Source: Nostocoides sp. | GTDB lineage: Bacteria; Actinomycetota; Actinomycetes; Actinomycetales; Dermatophilaceae | Direction of reading: 5' to 3' | Assembly: GCA_016716625.1 (NCBI GenBank) | Contig: JADJVJ010000001.1 | Location: 682,001 to 746,000 of the forward strand | DNA: 64,000 nucleotides | Shown: positions 26,378 through 36,922 of the stretch, in pieces | Layout of the letters: each line of letters begins with the position of its first letter | Numbering within the stretch: position 1 is the first letter of the stretch | The notes under the pieces: generated by a model | What the model was told of the DNA's origin: nothing | Databases searched by the model: none | What the model saw: only the letters and a program-made list of their open reading frames with translations | Made by a program: the position numbers and the translations under genes

Positions 26378-27139
26378 ATGGACGACCCGGGGATGACCCG
26401 AGCGACCCCTCAGTGGCGCCGGGTGCTCGATCTTGCGATTCCGGAGAGCTGCGCGAACTGCCATGAGGCTGGCCTGAGTGACCTGGGTGTCTGTCGGCCT
26501 TGCCGGAGCGAGCTGGCGGTGGCGGTCGCGCAAGGACCGCGTCGTTGGCAACCCACCCCGGCCCCGGTCGGGTTCCCCCCGACGCTGACCGCCACCTCGG
26601 GCTGCGAGAGCCTGCGCCGCCTGCTCAGCGCCTGGAAGGACGGTGGCCGGGGCGATCTCGACCCGCTGCTCGCCGAAGTGCTTACCGTCCCTCTCGCGGC
26701 CTACTCGGCAAGCGCGGAGGTGGTGTCCGCCCGGTGGCGGGAGGAGCGGGTGCTCATCGTCCCGATGCCGTCCTCGCGGGCCGCCATGCGTCGCCGGGGG
26801 CGACACCCGCTTGCGGAGGTCGTCCGCCGTGCGGCCACGGAGGGCCCGACACCTGCGCGGGTCATCGAGGTGCTTGGTCTCACCGACCGGGTGCGTGATC
26901 AGTCCGGTTTGGACGCCCTGGCCCGCCAGCGCAACCTGACCGAGGCCGTTCTGGTACGACGGCGACATCGCCGCCTCATCGACTCCCGGACGGTACTCCT
27001 CGTCGACGACCTCGTGACCACCGGCGCAAGCCTGGCGGCGGCGGCAGCCGCACTGCGCCGGGCCGGAGCCAGGGCCGTCCTCGGGGTGACGATGGGTGCC
27101 ACCCTCCGCAAGGTTGCCGCCGGGCCGGGGGCCGACTAG
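26378..27139 (+). CDS. comF: ComF family phosphoribosyltransferase-like protein
   Basis: 253 residues. An N-terminal four-cysteine zinc site (CANC near 25-28 and CRPC near 39-42) is followed by a type I phosphoribosyltransferase fold: VLIVPMPSS near 126, RQRNL near 187, and the PRPP loop VLLVDDLVTTGAS at about 207-219. ComF is needed for DNA uptake in competent Firmicutes and is widely kept in actinobacteria. The position between lpqB and hpf is conserved. ATG 26393 is an alternative start. The 105-bp gap to lpqB holds nothing recognisable. Confidence 0.9.
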   Translation: MDDPGMTRATPQWRRVLDLAIPESCANCHEAGLSDLGVCRPCRSELAVAVAQGPRRWQPTPAPVGFPPTLTATSGCESLRRLLSAWKDGGRGDLDPLLAEVLTVPLAAYSASAEVVSARWREERVLIVPMPSSRAAMRRRGRHPLAEVVRRAATEGPTPARVIEVLGLTDRVRDQSGLDALARQRNLTEAVLVRRRHRRLIDSRTVLLVDDLVTTGASLAAAAAALRRAGARAVLGVTMGATLRKVAAGPGAD

Positions 27140-27245
27140 CGTCTCGTTATGGACCCGAGTTCTCCAGGAGGTGGTGCCGCGGCCTCCCGTCCCACATAGG
27201 CGTTTACACCCCGCACCACCACATCAGCGCCAAAGGAGAACCGAC

Positions 27246-27890
27246 GTGGACATCGTCGTCACCGGACGTCATACCACCGTTTCCGACCGTTTCCGCACCC
27301 ACATCGAGGACAAGCTCGCCAAGGTCCCGCAGTTCGCGCCGCGCGCGCGCCGGATCGAGGTCACCGTGAGTCACGAGCCGAACCGCCGTCAGGCGAAGGC
27401 GTGCGAAAAGGTCGAGATCACGTGTTTGGACAATGGGCCTGTCGTCCGGGCAGAGGCGTGCGCCGAGGACCCGTATGCCGCCCTGGATCTCGTGCTCGAC
27501 AAGCTCGTCGAGCGGCTGCGCCGGATCAATGAAAAGCGCGAAACCGTGCGACGCGGACGCAAGGCGCTCTCTGTCCACGAGGCCACGGCGGGCGCTGCCG
27601 GTCTCCCCGACCTCGCCACCGAGCCTCCGGCCAGCGCGGCCGCTGCGAGAAATGAGGATGCTCCCGAGGGCGCCTTCGGGGACTCTCCCATCGAGGTCCG
27701 CGAGAAGGTCCACCGCACCCGCCCCATGTCCCTGGCTGATGCCCTCAACGAGATGGAACTCGTCGGCCACGACTTCTTCCTCTTCCATGACATCGACACC
27801 GACAAGGTGAGCGTGCTCTACAAGCGCCACGGCTGGTCCTACGGCGTGCTGCACCTCGAAATGGACGAGGCACGAGCCGGCCTCGCGTGA
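27246..27890 (+). CDS. hpf: Ribosome hibernation-promoting factor, long form
   Basis: 214 residues. The N-terminal RaiA/YfiA domain (about 1-100: DIVVTGRHTTVSDRF and later DPYAALDLVLDKLVERLRR) binds the 30S subunit. A variable acidic linker follows, then the C-terminal dimerisation domain (about 155-212: KVHRTRPMSLADALNEMELVGHDFFLF) that joins two ribosomes into 100S dimers. The GTG start has an AAAGGAG site. Its stop overlaps the start of an unusual response regulator. Confidence 0.95.
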   Translation: MDIVVTGRHTTVSDRFRTHIEDKLAKVPQFAPRARRIEVTVSHEPNRRQAKACEKVEITCLDNGPVVRAEACAEDPYAALDLVLDKLVERLRRINEKRETVRRGRKALSVHEATAGAAGLPDLATEPPASAAAARNEDAPEGAFGDSPIEVREKVHRTRPMSLADALNEMELVGHDFFLFHDIDTDKVSVLYKRHGWSYGVLHLEMDEARAGLA

Positions 27891-28492
27891 CCCACGAAAG
27901 CGCCCACGCCGCGCCGGTGAGGGTCCTCGTCGCCGACGACCATGAGTTGTACCGGCGCGGCATGCGGGTGGTCCTCAGCCTGGACCCGGACATCGAGGTC
28001 GTCGGCGACGCGGACGGCGGCCGGGCGGCCATCGACCGCGCCGCCGCGCTGGCTCCGGACGTCGTCCTCATGGATGTTCGGATGCCCGACCTCGGCGGGA
28101 TCGACGCCTGCCGGGTCATCGCGGCCCAACCCGGCGCCCCGCAGGTCGTCATGCTCTCGATGTCCGACGACGAGGGCGACCTCTATGACGCCATGGTTGC
28201 CGGCGCGATCGGCTACGTCCTCAAGGATCGCCCGGCGGAGGTCATCGCGGCGGCTGTTCACGACGCCCACGCTGGTCGGCCGAACCTCACCCCGGGAGTC
28301 GCCGCGCGAGCGCTCGATGCGTTGCGGCGGCTCGACCCGCCACCCTTGGATCACCAGGACCGGCTGCTGACCCAGGTCTCCCGCGGCCGCTCCCTTGAGG
28401 ACGCCGCGAGTGAGCTCGGCCTGGGGCTGGAGGAGTCCTCGCGGATCCTGCGGGGGGCGCTGGCCCGGCTGCAGACGGTGGGCCCGCCCTGA
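27887..28492 (+). CDS. Orphan response regulator with degenerate LuxR-like output
   Basis: 201 residues. The receiver domain (about 8-125) is complete: DDH near 15-17, Asp near 65 in VLMDVRMPD, and Lys near 113 in YVLKD. The tail (about 145-198) resembles a LuxR HTH (LLTQVSRGRSLEDAASELGL) but lacks the usual LTxRE entry and the basic recognition residues. No histidine kinase is adjacent. It starts inside the hpf stop (GTGA), so it is translated with the hibernation factor, suggesting a link to growth arrest (inference). Confidence 0.85.
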   Translation: MTHESAHAAPVRVLVADDHELYRRGMRVVLSLDPDIEVVGDADGGRAAIDRAAALAPDVVLMDVRMPDLGGIDACRVIAAQPGAPQVVMLSMSDDEGDLYDAMVAGAIGYVLKDRPAEVIAAAVHDAHAGRPNLTPGVAARALDALRRLDPPPLDHQDRLLTQVSRGRSLEDAASELGLGLEESSRILRGALARLQTVGPP

Positions 28493-28506
28493 GCTCCGCC
28501 CCCGAC

Positions 28507-29694
28507 GTGCCGCTCTCACGGGCTGCCGCGGTCCGGATTGCCCTTGCCGCCCAAGGCTTTTCGCGGCCCCGCCCGGCCCCGGGCGCGGTGCGTGGCACCG
28601 ACCTGGTGCGGGTGATGCGAACGGTGAAAGTGGTCCAGATCGATAGCGTCAATGTGCTCACTCGCAGCCAGTACCTCCCCTTCTTCTCCCGCCTCGGCCC
28701 GTATGACGTGCGCCTCCTGGACCGCCTGCGAGACCGGGCCCCGCGCCGAGCCGTCGAGTACTGGGCCCACGAGGCCAGCCTCATCGACCCGGCCCTATGG
28801 CCCCTGCTGGGGTTTCGGATGGCCCGGGCTCACGACGACTCCTGGGGTGGGATGCAGCGGGTCGCCCGGGACCACCCCGAGCTCGTCCATGCGGTGCGCG
28901 CGCAGGTGGCGGCGCTCGGTCCGCTGACCGCCCGAGAGCTCGAGCGGGCCATGGCGCACGACGGCCCCCGCGAGCGGGCCGACTGGGGGTGGAACTGGTC
29001 GCTGGTGAAGAACGCTCTCGAACATCTCTTCTGGGCGGGCGAAATCTCCTCCGCCGGCCGCACCAGCCAGTTCGAGCGACGCTATGCGCCAACCGCCCGG
29101 GTCCTGCCCCCGCCGGTGCGGGCGGCGGCAGACCCGGCGCACCGGCCCCCGGCCGCCACGGCATACGCCGAGCTCGTCGAGATCTCGGCGCGCGCCCTCG
29201 GGGTGGGCACCGAGCAGTGCCTGCGCGACTATGTCCGCCTACGACCCGAACAGGCACGGCCGGCGATCGAGGCCCTGGTCGCCAGCGGGGTGCTCATCCC
29301 TGCCCGGATCCAGGGCTGGGCCCGCCCGGCCTACCTGCACCGGGACGCGCGACGTCCTCGGCGGGTGGCCGGCCGCGCCCTGCTCTCTCCGTTCGACTCG
29401 CTCATCTGGCAGCGGGACCGGGTGCGGGCGCTCTGGGGGTTCGACTACCGGCTGGAGATCTACGTCCCCGCGCCGCAGCGCCGGCACGGCTACTACGTCC
29501 TGCCGTTCCTGCTTGATGAGGAGCTCGTGGCCCGGGTGGACCTCAAGGCCGACCGTGCCGCGGGGGTCCTCCGGGTGAACCACCTGACCTGGGAAGACGG
29601 CCGAGGTGGGGCGCAGGATCGGGCCGCCCTCGAGGGCGAGCTCGACCTGCTTGCTGGCTGGCTGCTCACCCCGGCTGAGCCGGCGACACCCTAG
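28507..29694 (+). CDS. YcaQ/AlkX-type crosslink-repair DNA glycosylase family protein
   Basis: 395 residues. The N-terminal winged-helix region has the VQIDSVNVLTRSQYLPFFSRLG-like block near residues 40-61, including the Q-x-D motif used for catalysis in YcaQ. Downstream are REL and PFDSLIWQRDR segments typical of this DNA glycosylase family that unhooks interstrand crosslinks. The GTG start is 14 bp after the response-regulator stop. It converges with the acetyltransferase gene (4-nt overlap). Confidence 0.88.
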   Translation: MPLSRAAAVRIALAAQGFSRPRPAPGAVRGTDLVRVMRTVKVVQIDSVNVLTRSQYLPFFSRLGPYDVRLLDRLRDRAPRRAVEYWAHEASLIDPALWPLLGFRMARAHDDSWGGMQRVARDHPELVHAVRAQVAALGPLTARELERAMAHDGPRERADWGWNWSLVKNALEHLFWAGEISSAGRTSQFERRYAPTARVLPPPVRAAADPAHRPPAATAYAELVEISARALGVGTEQCLRDYVRLRPEQARPAIEALVASGVLIPARIQGWARPAYLHRDARRPRRVAGRALLSPFDSLIWQRDRVRALWGFDYRLEIYVPAPQRRHGYYVLPFLLDEELVARVDLKADRAAGVLRVNHLTWEDGRGGAQDRAALEGELDLLAGWLLTPAEPATP

Positions 29695-30821
29695 GCCCGC
29701 AGACGTTCCCAGTGCAGGGCGTCGACGGCTCGCCCATTCGGCAGCAGGTCCGCCTCGCTCTCCCGGCCCCAGATCTCGAACCCCAGCGCGGAGAGGACCC
29801 CGTTGCTCGCGGCGTTGTCCTCCGCGGTCTGGGCGACGATCCGGCGCATTCCGAGTCCGCCCGCGGACTTCGCTGCGAAGGCGTGAGCCATGGCGAGACG
29901 ACCCGCCACCGAGGCCACGCCGCGCCCTCGGGCACTGGGGACGACCTGATAGCCCAGTTCGGCGGTGTCGTCATCGAGGGTCCCCTCGTGGACGAAGACG
30001 ACGACCTCGCCGAGCGCTCGGTCGCTCCCGGCGTCGGCGACGCACCAGGACATGCCCACGCCACGCGACATCCGTTCGCGGCGGACGAGCAGCCACTCGG
30101 GGAAGGTCGCCCGGTCAAGGATGCCCCGCACCGGCATGTGGTGCGCCGGGTCGTTACGATCCTCCATTGCGTCCCCGTCCTCGTCGCGCCAGGGGCGCAG
30201 CCGCAGGCCGGCGTCGGGGGCCTCGAGGAGCGGTGGTTCGCACCACGGCGTCGCGGGCTCCTGAGCGTCGGCCGCGCCCAGGGTGGCCACCCAGGCGTCG
30301 GTGAGCCGCCCATCCCCGGAGGCCAGGTATGCCGGCACCGTCCCGGCCATGGTGAACCCGCAGGCCCAGGCCACCCGCCAGGAGGCGAAGTTACCGCGTT
30401 CGGCCCACCAGGTGAGCTGGCTCCCGCCGGACGCAAACCAATGGTCCGCAACGAGCCGGAGCGCACCGGACATCAGGCCCCGGCCGCGGCCCTGCGGATG
30501 CAGCCCGAAGCCGACCTCGGCGGACCCGCCCTTCCGGGGTCGCAGGTCGATCGTTCCCATGAAGACCCCGGGCTGGGCGGCGTCCTCGATGGCCCAGTAC
30601 CGATGACCGCCCGGCTCGGCCCAACCCGCTGCGATGAGGGCGAGGAAGGCCTCGGCCTGCTCCGTGCCATAGGGGCGGGGGATCGTGGTCCAGCGGAGCG
30701 ATTCGGGGTCACGGCACTGCTCGACGATGCGCGGAATATCGGCCGTGACATGCCCGCGGAGCACCACGACACCATCGGTGAGGCGCGGCGGGACCTGGCC
30801 ACCCGGCATACCCTCGCTCAT
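29691..30821 (-). CDS. Tandem GNAT-family N-acetyltransferase
   Basis: 376 residues, about twice the length of one GNAT domain. The first domain (about 10-180) has EVGFGLHPQGRGRGLM, and the second (about 205-370) has AELGYQVVPSARGRGVAS; both are the acetyl-CoA pyrophosphate-binding motif A. Both halves have RimJ/RimL-like features, so the gene looks like an internal duplication or fusion. The acceptor is unknown. The gene diverges from secA across 148 bp. Confidence 0.87.
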   Translation of the reverse strand: MSEGMPGGQVPPRLTDGVVVLRGHVTADIPRIVEQCRDPESLRWTTIPRPYGTEQAEAFLALIAAGWAEPGGHRYWAIEDAAQPGVFMGTIDLRPRKGGSAEVGFGLHPQGRGRGLMSGALRLVADHWFASGGSQLTWWAERGNFASWRVAWACGFTMAGTVPAYLASGDGRLTDAWVATLGAADAQEPATPWCEPPLLEAPDAGLRLRPWRDEDGDAMEDRNDPAHHMPVRGILDRATFPEWLLVRRERMSRGVGMSWCVADAGSDRALGEVVVFVHEGTLDDDTAELGYQVVPSARGRGVASVAGRLAMAHAFAAKSAGGLGMRRIVAQTAEDNAASNGVLSALGFEIWGRESEADLLPNGRAVDALHWERLRA

Positions 30822-30904
30822 GGCGAACCACCCTGCCAGAGGGGAGCGCGGCTGGGAACCGGGTTTCGGCTCCCGGCGTTGACCCCAGGACAGCGCGGCT
30901 CGAC

Positions 30905-30910
30905 TACCCT
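30905..30910 (+). promoter_or_regulatory. Candidate -10 box TACCCT of secA
   Basis: TACCCT lies 59 nt upstream of the secA GTG, with TTGACC (30879-30884) as a possible but widely spaced (20 nt) -35 element. The leader carries the GAGGAG ribosome-binding site. Confidence 0.35.
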
Positions 30911-30969
30911 TGAGCGTCGAGCCCCATTCGTCTGTAGAGCGGCGCTGACCTGCCGCCGAGGAGTGTTTC

Positions 30970-33906
<2,937 letters not shown>

Positions 33907-33913
33907 GGCCTCT

Positions 33914-34010
33914 CCCGTCCCAACTTTTCCGCCCCGGGCGCAAAAGGCGACGTTGGGGTGCCTTAGAAGGGGCCCTAACCCGCAGGATGCGGCATGGGGC
34001 GGGAAAGTCG
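33914..34010. repeat. Inverted-repeat intergenic element, copy A
   Basis: About 97 bp between the converging ends of secA and the Rv3235-family gene. The ends are imperfect inverted repeats: CAACTTTTCCGCCCC (33921-33935) and GGGGCGGGAAAGTCG (33996-34010), 13 of 15 pairing. The centre has GTTGGGGTGCCTTA and AGGGGCCC. The reverse complement aligns along its whole length with the element at 51283-51376. It looks like a small MITE/REP-like repeat that may also work as a bidirectional terminator. Confidence 0.8.
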
Positions 34011-34034
34011 TGACATCGGCTGCGGGGGCAACGC

Positions 34035-34523
34035 TTAGCCAACCTCGAGTTCGGTGACCACCCAGCGGCCGTCCCGGGCGACGAGCCGCAGCGCGAGGGC
34101 CCTTGAGCGGATGGTGTCGGTGAGGACGATGGCGGCCTCCGCAACACCGGGAGCGGGTTCGCAGACCCGGACCCGGAGCACCCGCACGCGCGCCCGGATC
34201 GCTCGGCGCCCCGCCGGGAGGCGGCGTAGCGCGACGGCATGCCGCCGAGCGACCGAGGCATAAACCTCGGGAGAGACCCAACGGCCGAGCTGGTGCAGCG
34301 GGCGGCCACCGGTCATGACTTCGGCGAGGACCTGGCCGATCTGTCCGGCCCACGCGGCCGCCTCGACCTGGGGAGGGGGTCCCGAGCGGTCCCGACGGGG
34401 CTCGAGGTCAATGCCGAGCGGTTCCTGCACGAACCGGGCGACGCTCTGCCCGCGCGCCGCCCGCGCGGCGTGGACGACGTGCTGCAGCCCAGCCGGACCT
34501 AGGCGCGCGACGTCCGCGCTCAT
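34035..34523 (-). CDS. Rv3235 family protein
   Basis: 162 residues. The protein has an N-terminal helical part and a C-terminal beta-rich half (RVRVLRVRVCEPAPGVAEAAIVL, then LRLVARDGRWVVTELEVG) matching the Rv3235 family of actinobacteria. It follows the LysM gene with a 4-nt overlap, so the two form an operon. The stop lies just beyond repeat element A. Function is unknown. Confidence 0.82.
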   Translation of the reverse strand: MSADVARLGPAGLQHVVHAARAARGQSVARFVQEPLGIDLEPRRDRSGPPPQVEAAAWAGQIGQVLAEVMTGGRPLHQLGRWVSPEVYASVARRHAVALRRLPAGRRAIRARVRVLRVRVCEPAPGVAEAAIVLTDTIRSRALALRLVARDGRWVVTELEVG

Positions 34524-35239
34524 CGGGTCGCCGCCTCGGGGGCCCGGAGCACCTGGCCCGGGAGGATGAGGTCGGGGTCAGGTCCGATGACGTCTTTGTT
34601 GACGGCATACCAGCGAGGCCAGGCGTGCGCGATCTCGCGGTCACTGGCCGACGACGGCAGGTGGGCGGCGGCAATACTCCACAGGCTCTCCCCGCGGGTC
34701 ACGACGTGCCGGATCTCCCGGGGTGCCGGTCGCGAGGTGGCGCCCGGGCCGAGCAGCACGGTCGGGTCGGGCTGGCGCCGGACCGTCGGTGACGTGGGCA
34801 CCCAGCCCGGATCGGGGGCTCCGGCGTTCGGGAGGAATCGGGGGTCGACGGTGACCATCGAGACGGTCCGGTCGGGAGCGGTCGGCAGGTCGCCGCGTGC
34901 CGGACCGCACGAGGCCGTCAGGCCGACGCCGAGGACGAGGGCGGTGAGATGGCCGACCACTCCCGGGGTGATTCGCTCGGCCAGTCGCCGAAGCCCGGCC
35001 CCGCTCGACCCGTGGACGTGGGTGGCCATCGCGGTCACGGTAATCCCCGCGGCGAGCCAGGCCGCGAGCAGGAGGGTGAGGGACCCGACGATCAGGGTGA
35101 GCACTTCGGCGGCGGTCCGCGGCTCCGAGCCCCAGGACTCGGTCATCGTGAGCAGGCCTCGGGTCGTCGCCCAGCTCAGCAACCCCAGGGCCGACACGGC
35201 GATGATCGAGCGAAGAAGCACGACAGAGATTGGTTTCAT
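34520..35239 (-). CDS. LysM domain membrane protein
   Basis: 239 residues. Two clear membrane segments (about 5-27 and 45-67) and a third hydrophobic stretch (about 92-110) precede a Pro-rich linker and one LysM domain (about 173-235: HVVTRGESLWSIA to LPGQVL). It would bind peptidoglycan on the outer face. ATG 35239 was chosen because GGGGG lies 8 nt upstream; ATG 35254 is an alternative. It forms an operon with the Rv3235-family gene. Confidence 0.85.
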   Translation of the reverse strand: MKPISVVLLRSIIAVSALGLLSWATTRGLLTMTESWGSEPRTAAEVLTLIVGSLTLLLAAWLAAGITVTAMATHVHGSSGAGLRRLAERITPGVVGHLTALVLGVGLTASCGPARGDLPTAPDRTVSMVTVDPRFLPNAGAPDPGWVPTSPTVRRQPDPTVLLGPGATSRPAPREIRHVVTRGESLWSIAAAHLPSSASDREIAHAWPRWYAVNKDVIGPDPDLILPGQVLRAPEAATR

Positions 35240-35352
35240 CTCGATTGCCCCCATAATTAGTGGTTTGAGACGATTTGATGTGATTCCACACTACGACGGT
35301 CGATGAATCCTCGCAAGGCCTGCTCGCCCCGGTGGATGCCGACATCCGCAGG

Positions 35353-35358
35353 TAGGCT
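35353..35358 (+). promoter_or_regulatory. -10 box TAGGCT, leaderless start
   Basis: TAGGCT ends 8 nt before the ATG at 35367 with no ribosome-binding site. Confidence 0.6.
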
Positions 35359-35366
35359 CACCGACC

Positions 35367-35912
35367 ATGCGATGGGATGCCCTCTTCGACGACCTCGAGG
35401 GCCGGTTCGAGGCGGAGGAGCGGCTCGATCGAGACGCCGAGATCGCCGACCGCACCCGCCAGGAACGCGGTGCGGTCGCGCTGCTCACCCGGGTCGCCGC
35501 GCATCGGGGAGTCCTGCGGGTCCGGCTCATGACCGGGTCAGCGATCGAAGGCACGGTGGCCGATCTCGGCTCGGACTGGCTGTTGCTGCAGTCCCCGGAC
35601 GGGCACCGTGAACTGCTCGTGCCGATCTCTGCGGTCCTCGCCATCGAAGGCCTCGGGCCGCGCTCGGCGCTGGCGCGCACCGCCCGCCGGTTCCCGCTGC
35701 GCTCGGCCCTCCGCGGGATCGCCCGGGACCGTACCCCCATCCGGCTACATGACCTCGCCGGGAGCGTGACGACGGGAACCCTCGACGTCGTCGGGGCCGA
35801 CTTCGTCGACGTGGCAGCGCACGCGCTCGACGAGGCCCGGCGCACCCCCAACGTTCTCGCGCAGGTGACGATCCCGCTCGCGGCGATCGCCCTGGTCGAG
35901 GGCCGTGCCTAG
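35367..35912 (+). CDS. Conserved hypothetical protein, possible Sm-like beta barrel
   Basis: 181 residues, not recognised as a named family. An acidic helical start (about 1-38) is followed by two similar beta-rich modules, RVRLMTGSAIEGTVADLGSDW near 50-70 and RLHDLAGSVTTGTLDVVGADFVDVA near 128-152. This G-x-V-x-x-x-G-x-D-W/F spacing resembles small Sm/Hfq-like barrels, but that is inference. It converges with the HTH gene (4-nt overlap). Confidence 0.75.
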   Translation: MRWDALFDDLEGRFEAEERLDRDAEIADRTRQERGAVALLTRVAAHRGVLRVRLMTGSAIEGTVADLGSDWLLLQSPDGHRELLVPISAVLAIEGLGPRSALARTARRFPLRSALRGIARDRTPIRLHDLAGSVTTGTLDVVGADFVDVAAHALDEARRTPNVLAQVTIPLAAIALVEGRA

Positions 35913-36148
35913 CGGTCCACCGTCTCGGAGGTGTCCGCCTCGTCCCGGGTCTCGTCGACGAGGTCGCGGGTCTGGGCGTACATCCGCTCGATATAGGCCT
36001 CGAGCTCACTCACCTCGACCCGCCACTGCCCACGTCCACCGACCTTAATCGCCGGGAGGTCGCCGGTGCGCACCAGGGCGTACGCCTGGTCTGAGGAGAT
36101 GGCGAGCACCTCGCAGACCTCGCTGAGTGGGATGAAGCGACGGAGCAT
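35909..36148 (-). CDS. Small MerR/excisionase-type HTH protein (BldC-like)
   Basis: 79 residues. IPLSEVCEVLAISSDQAYALVRTGDLPAIKVGGRGQWRVEVSELEAYIE is the winged-HTH layout of DNA-binding excisionase-family proteins, close to BldC. The ATG at 36148 gives the natural N-terminus; a CACACT box ends 7 nt before it, so the mRNA may be leaderless. It diverges from the cpaB-like pilus gene across 99 bp that contain a DnaA-box-like sequence, so it could regulate that gene. Confidence 0.85.
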   Translation of the reverse strand: MLRRFIPLSEVCEVLAISSDQAYALVRTGDLPAIKVGGRGQWRVEVSELEAYIERMYAQTRDLVDETRDEADTSETVDR

Positions 36149-36186
36149 GACCGACAGTGTGCCATCGCCGCCGCCCACCACCGCCG

Positions 36187-36195
36187 TTATCCACA
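36187..36195 (+). promoter_or_regulatory. TTATCCACA, DnaA-box-like site upstream of cpaB-like gene
   Basis: Exact match to the classical 9-bp DnaA box. A weaker copy, TAGTCCACA, follows at 36229-36237 and overlaps a possible -10 (CACAAT) of the pilus gene. The tadA promoter region carries a similar pair. Confidence 0.5.
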
Positions 36196-36247
36196 GTCGC
36201 CTCGCTCACGCTGCGCCAAGGCCATCCGTAGTCCACAATCAGGCCTC

Positions 36248-36922
36248 ATGAGCGACCTTGCGACGCCGACCGCCAGCCGGCTCACCCGGCCCTCGCTGCG
36301 CGATAGTCGCCTGATCGTCGGCGTCCTGCTCGTGTTGGCCTCCACCGTGCTCGGAGCCGTGCTCTTCGCGCGCGCCGGCCAGACCGTGCCGATGTATGCC
36401 GCCCGCGGACAGCTCGTCCCCGGTCAGGCCCTCACTGCGGCCGACCTTGTCCGGGTCGACGTCCACCTCGGCGACACCGGGCCTGCCTACCTCTCCGCCA
36501 AGGAACCCCTGGGGGCAGACCTGTGGGTGTTGCGCGAGGTGCGGCCCGGGGAGCTCATCCCCGCGAGTGGGGTCGGTGCCCGATCGGCCATCACTGTCCA
36601 GCCGGTTACCCTGCTCGTCGACCCGACCTCGGCGGCCGGCCTGACCATGGGCTCGGTCGTCGACGTCTACGTCAACCGCCCAGCCGCCAAGGGCGCCGGC
36701 GCCGGCGGCCCGGACCTCGCCGGGCCCGAACGGACCCTTGCTGCGGTCACCGTCGGCAGGGTCGAAGAGGCCGCACGGGTGGGCGTCGCCTCGACCAGCC
36801 CACGCTCGGTTCAGGTGCTCGTCCCGATCGAGGCCGTCAAGGGACTCGTCGCCGACGTCGACCTCGGGGCGAAGATCACCCTCGTCCTGGTCCCCGGCTC
36901 GGTGACGAAGGCCCCCTCGTGA
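36248..36922 (+). CDS. cpaB: SAF-domain pilus assembly protein, CpaB/RcpC-like
   Basis: 224 residues. One N-terminal membrane segment (about 23-43), then a SAF domain (about 47-105: MYAARGQLVPGQALTAADLVRVD and REVRPGELIPASGV) and a beta-rich remainder. CpaB/RcpC-like proteins act in the periphery of Flp/Tad pili. The next gene, a CpaE-like ATPase, overlaps by 4 nt, so they work together. These two are 18 kb away from the tadABC operon. The short length compared with full RcpC makes the name tentative. Confidence 0.75.
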   Translation: MSDLATPTASRLTRPSLRDSRLIVGVLLVLASTVLGAVLFARAGQTVPMYAARGQLVPGQALTAADLVRVDVHLGDTGPAYLSAKEPLGADLWVLREVRPGELIPASGVGARSAITVQPVTLLVDPTSAAGLTMGSVVDVYVNRPAAKGAGAGGPDLAGPERTLAAVTVGRVEEAARVGVASTSPRSVQVLVPIEAVKGLVADVDLGAKITLVLVPGSVTKAPS

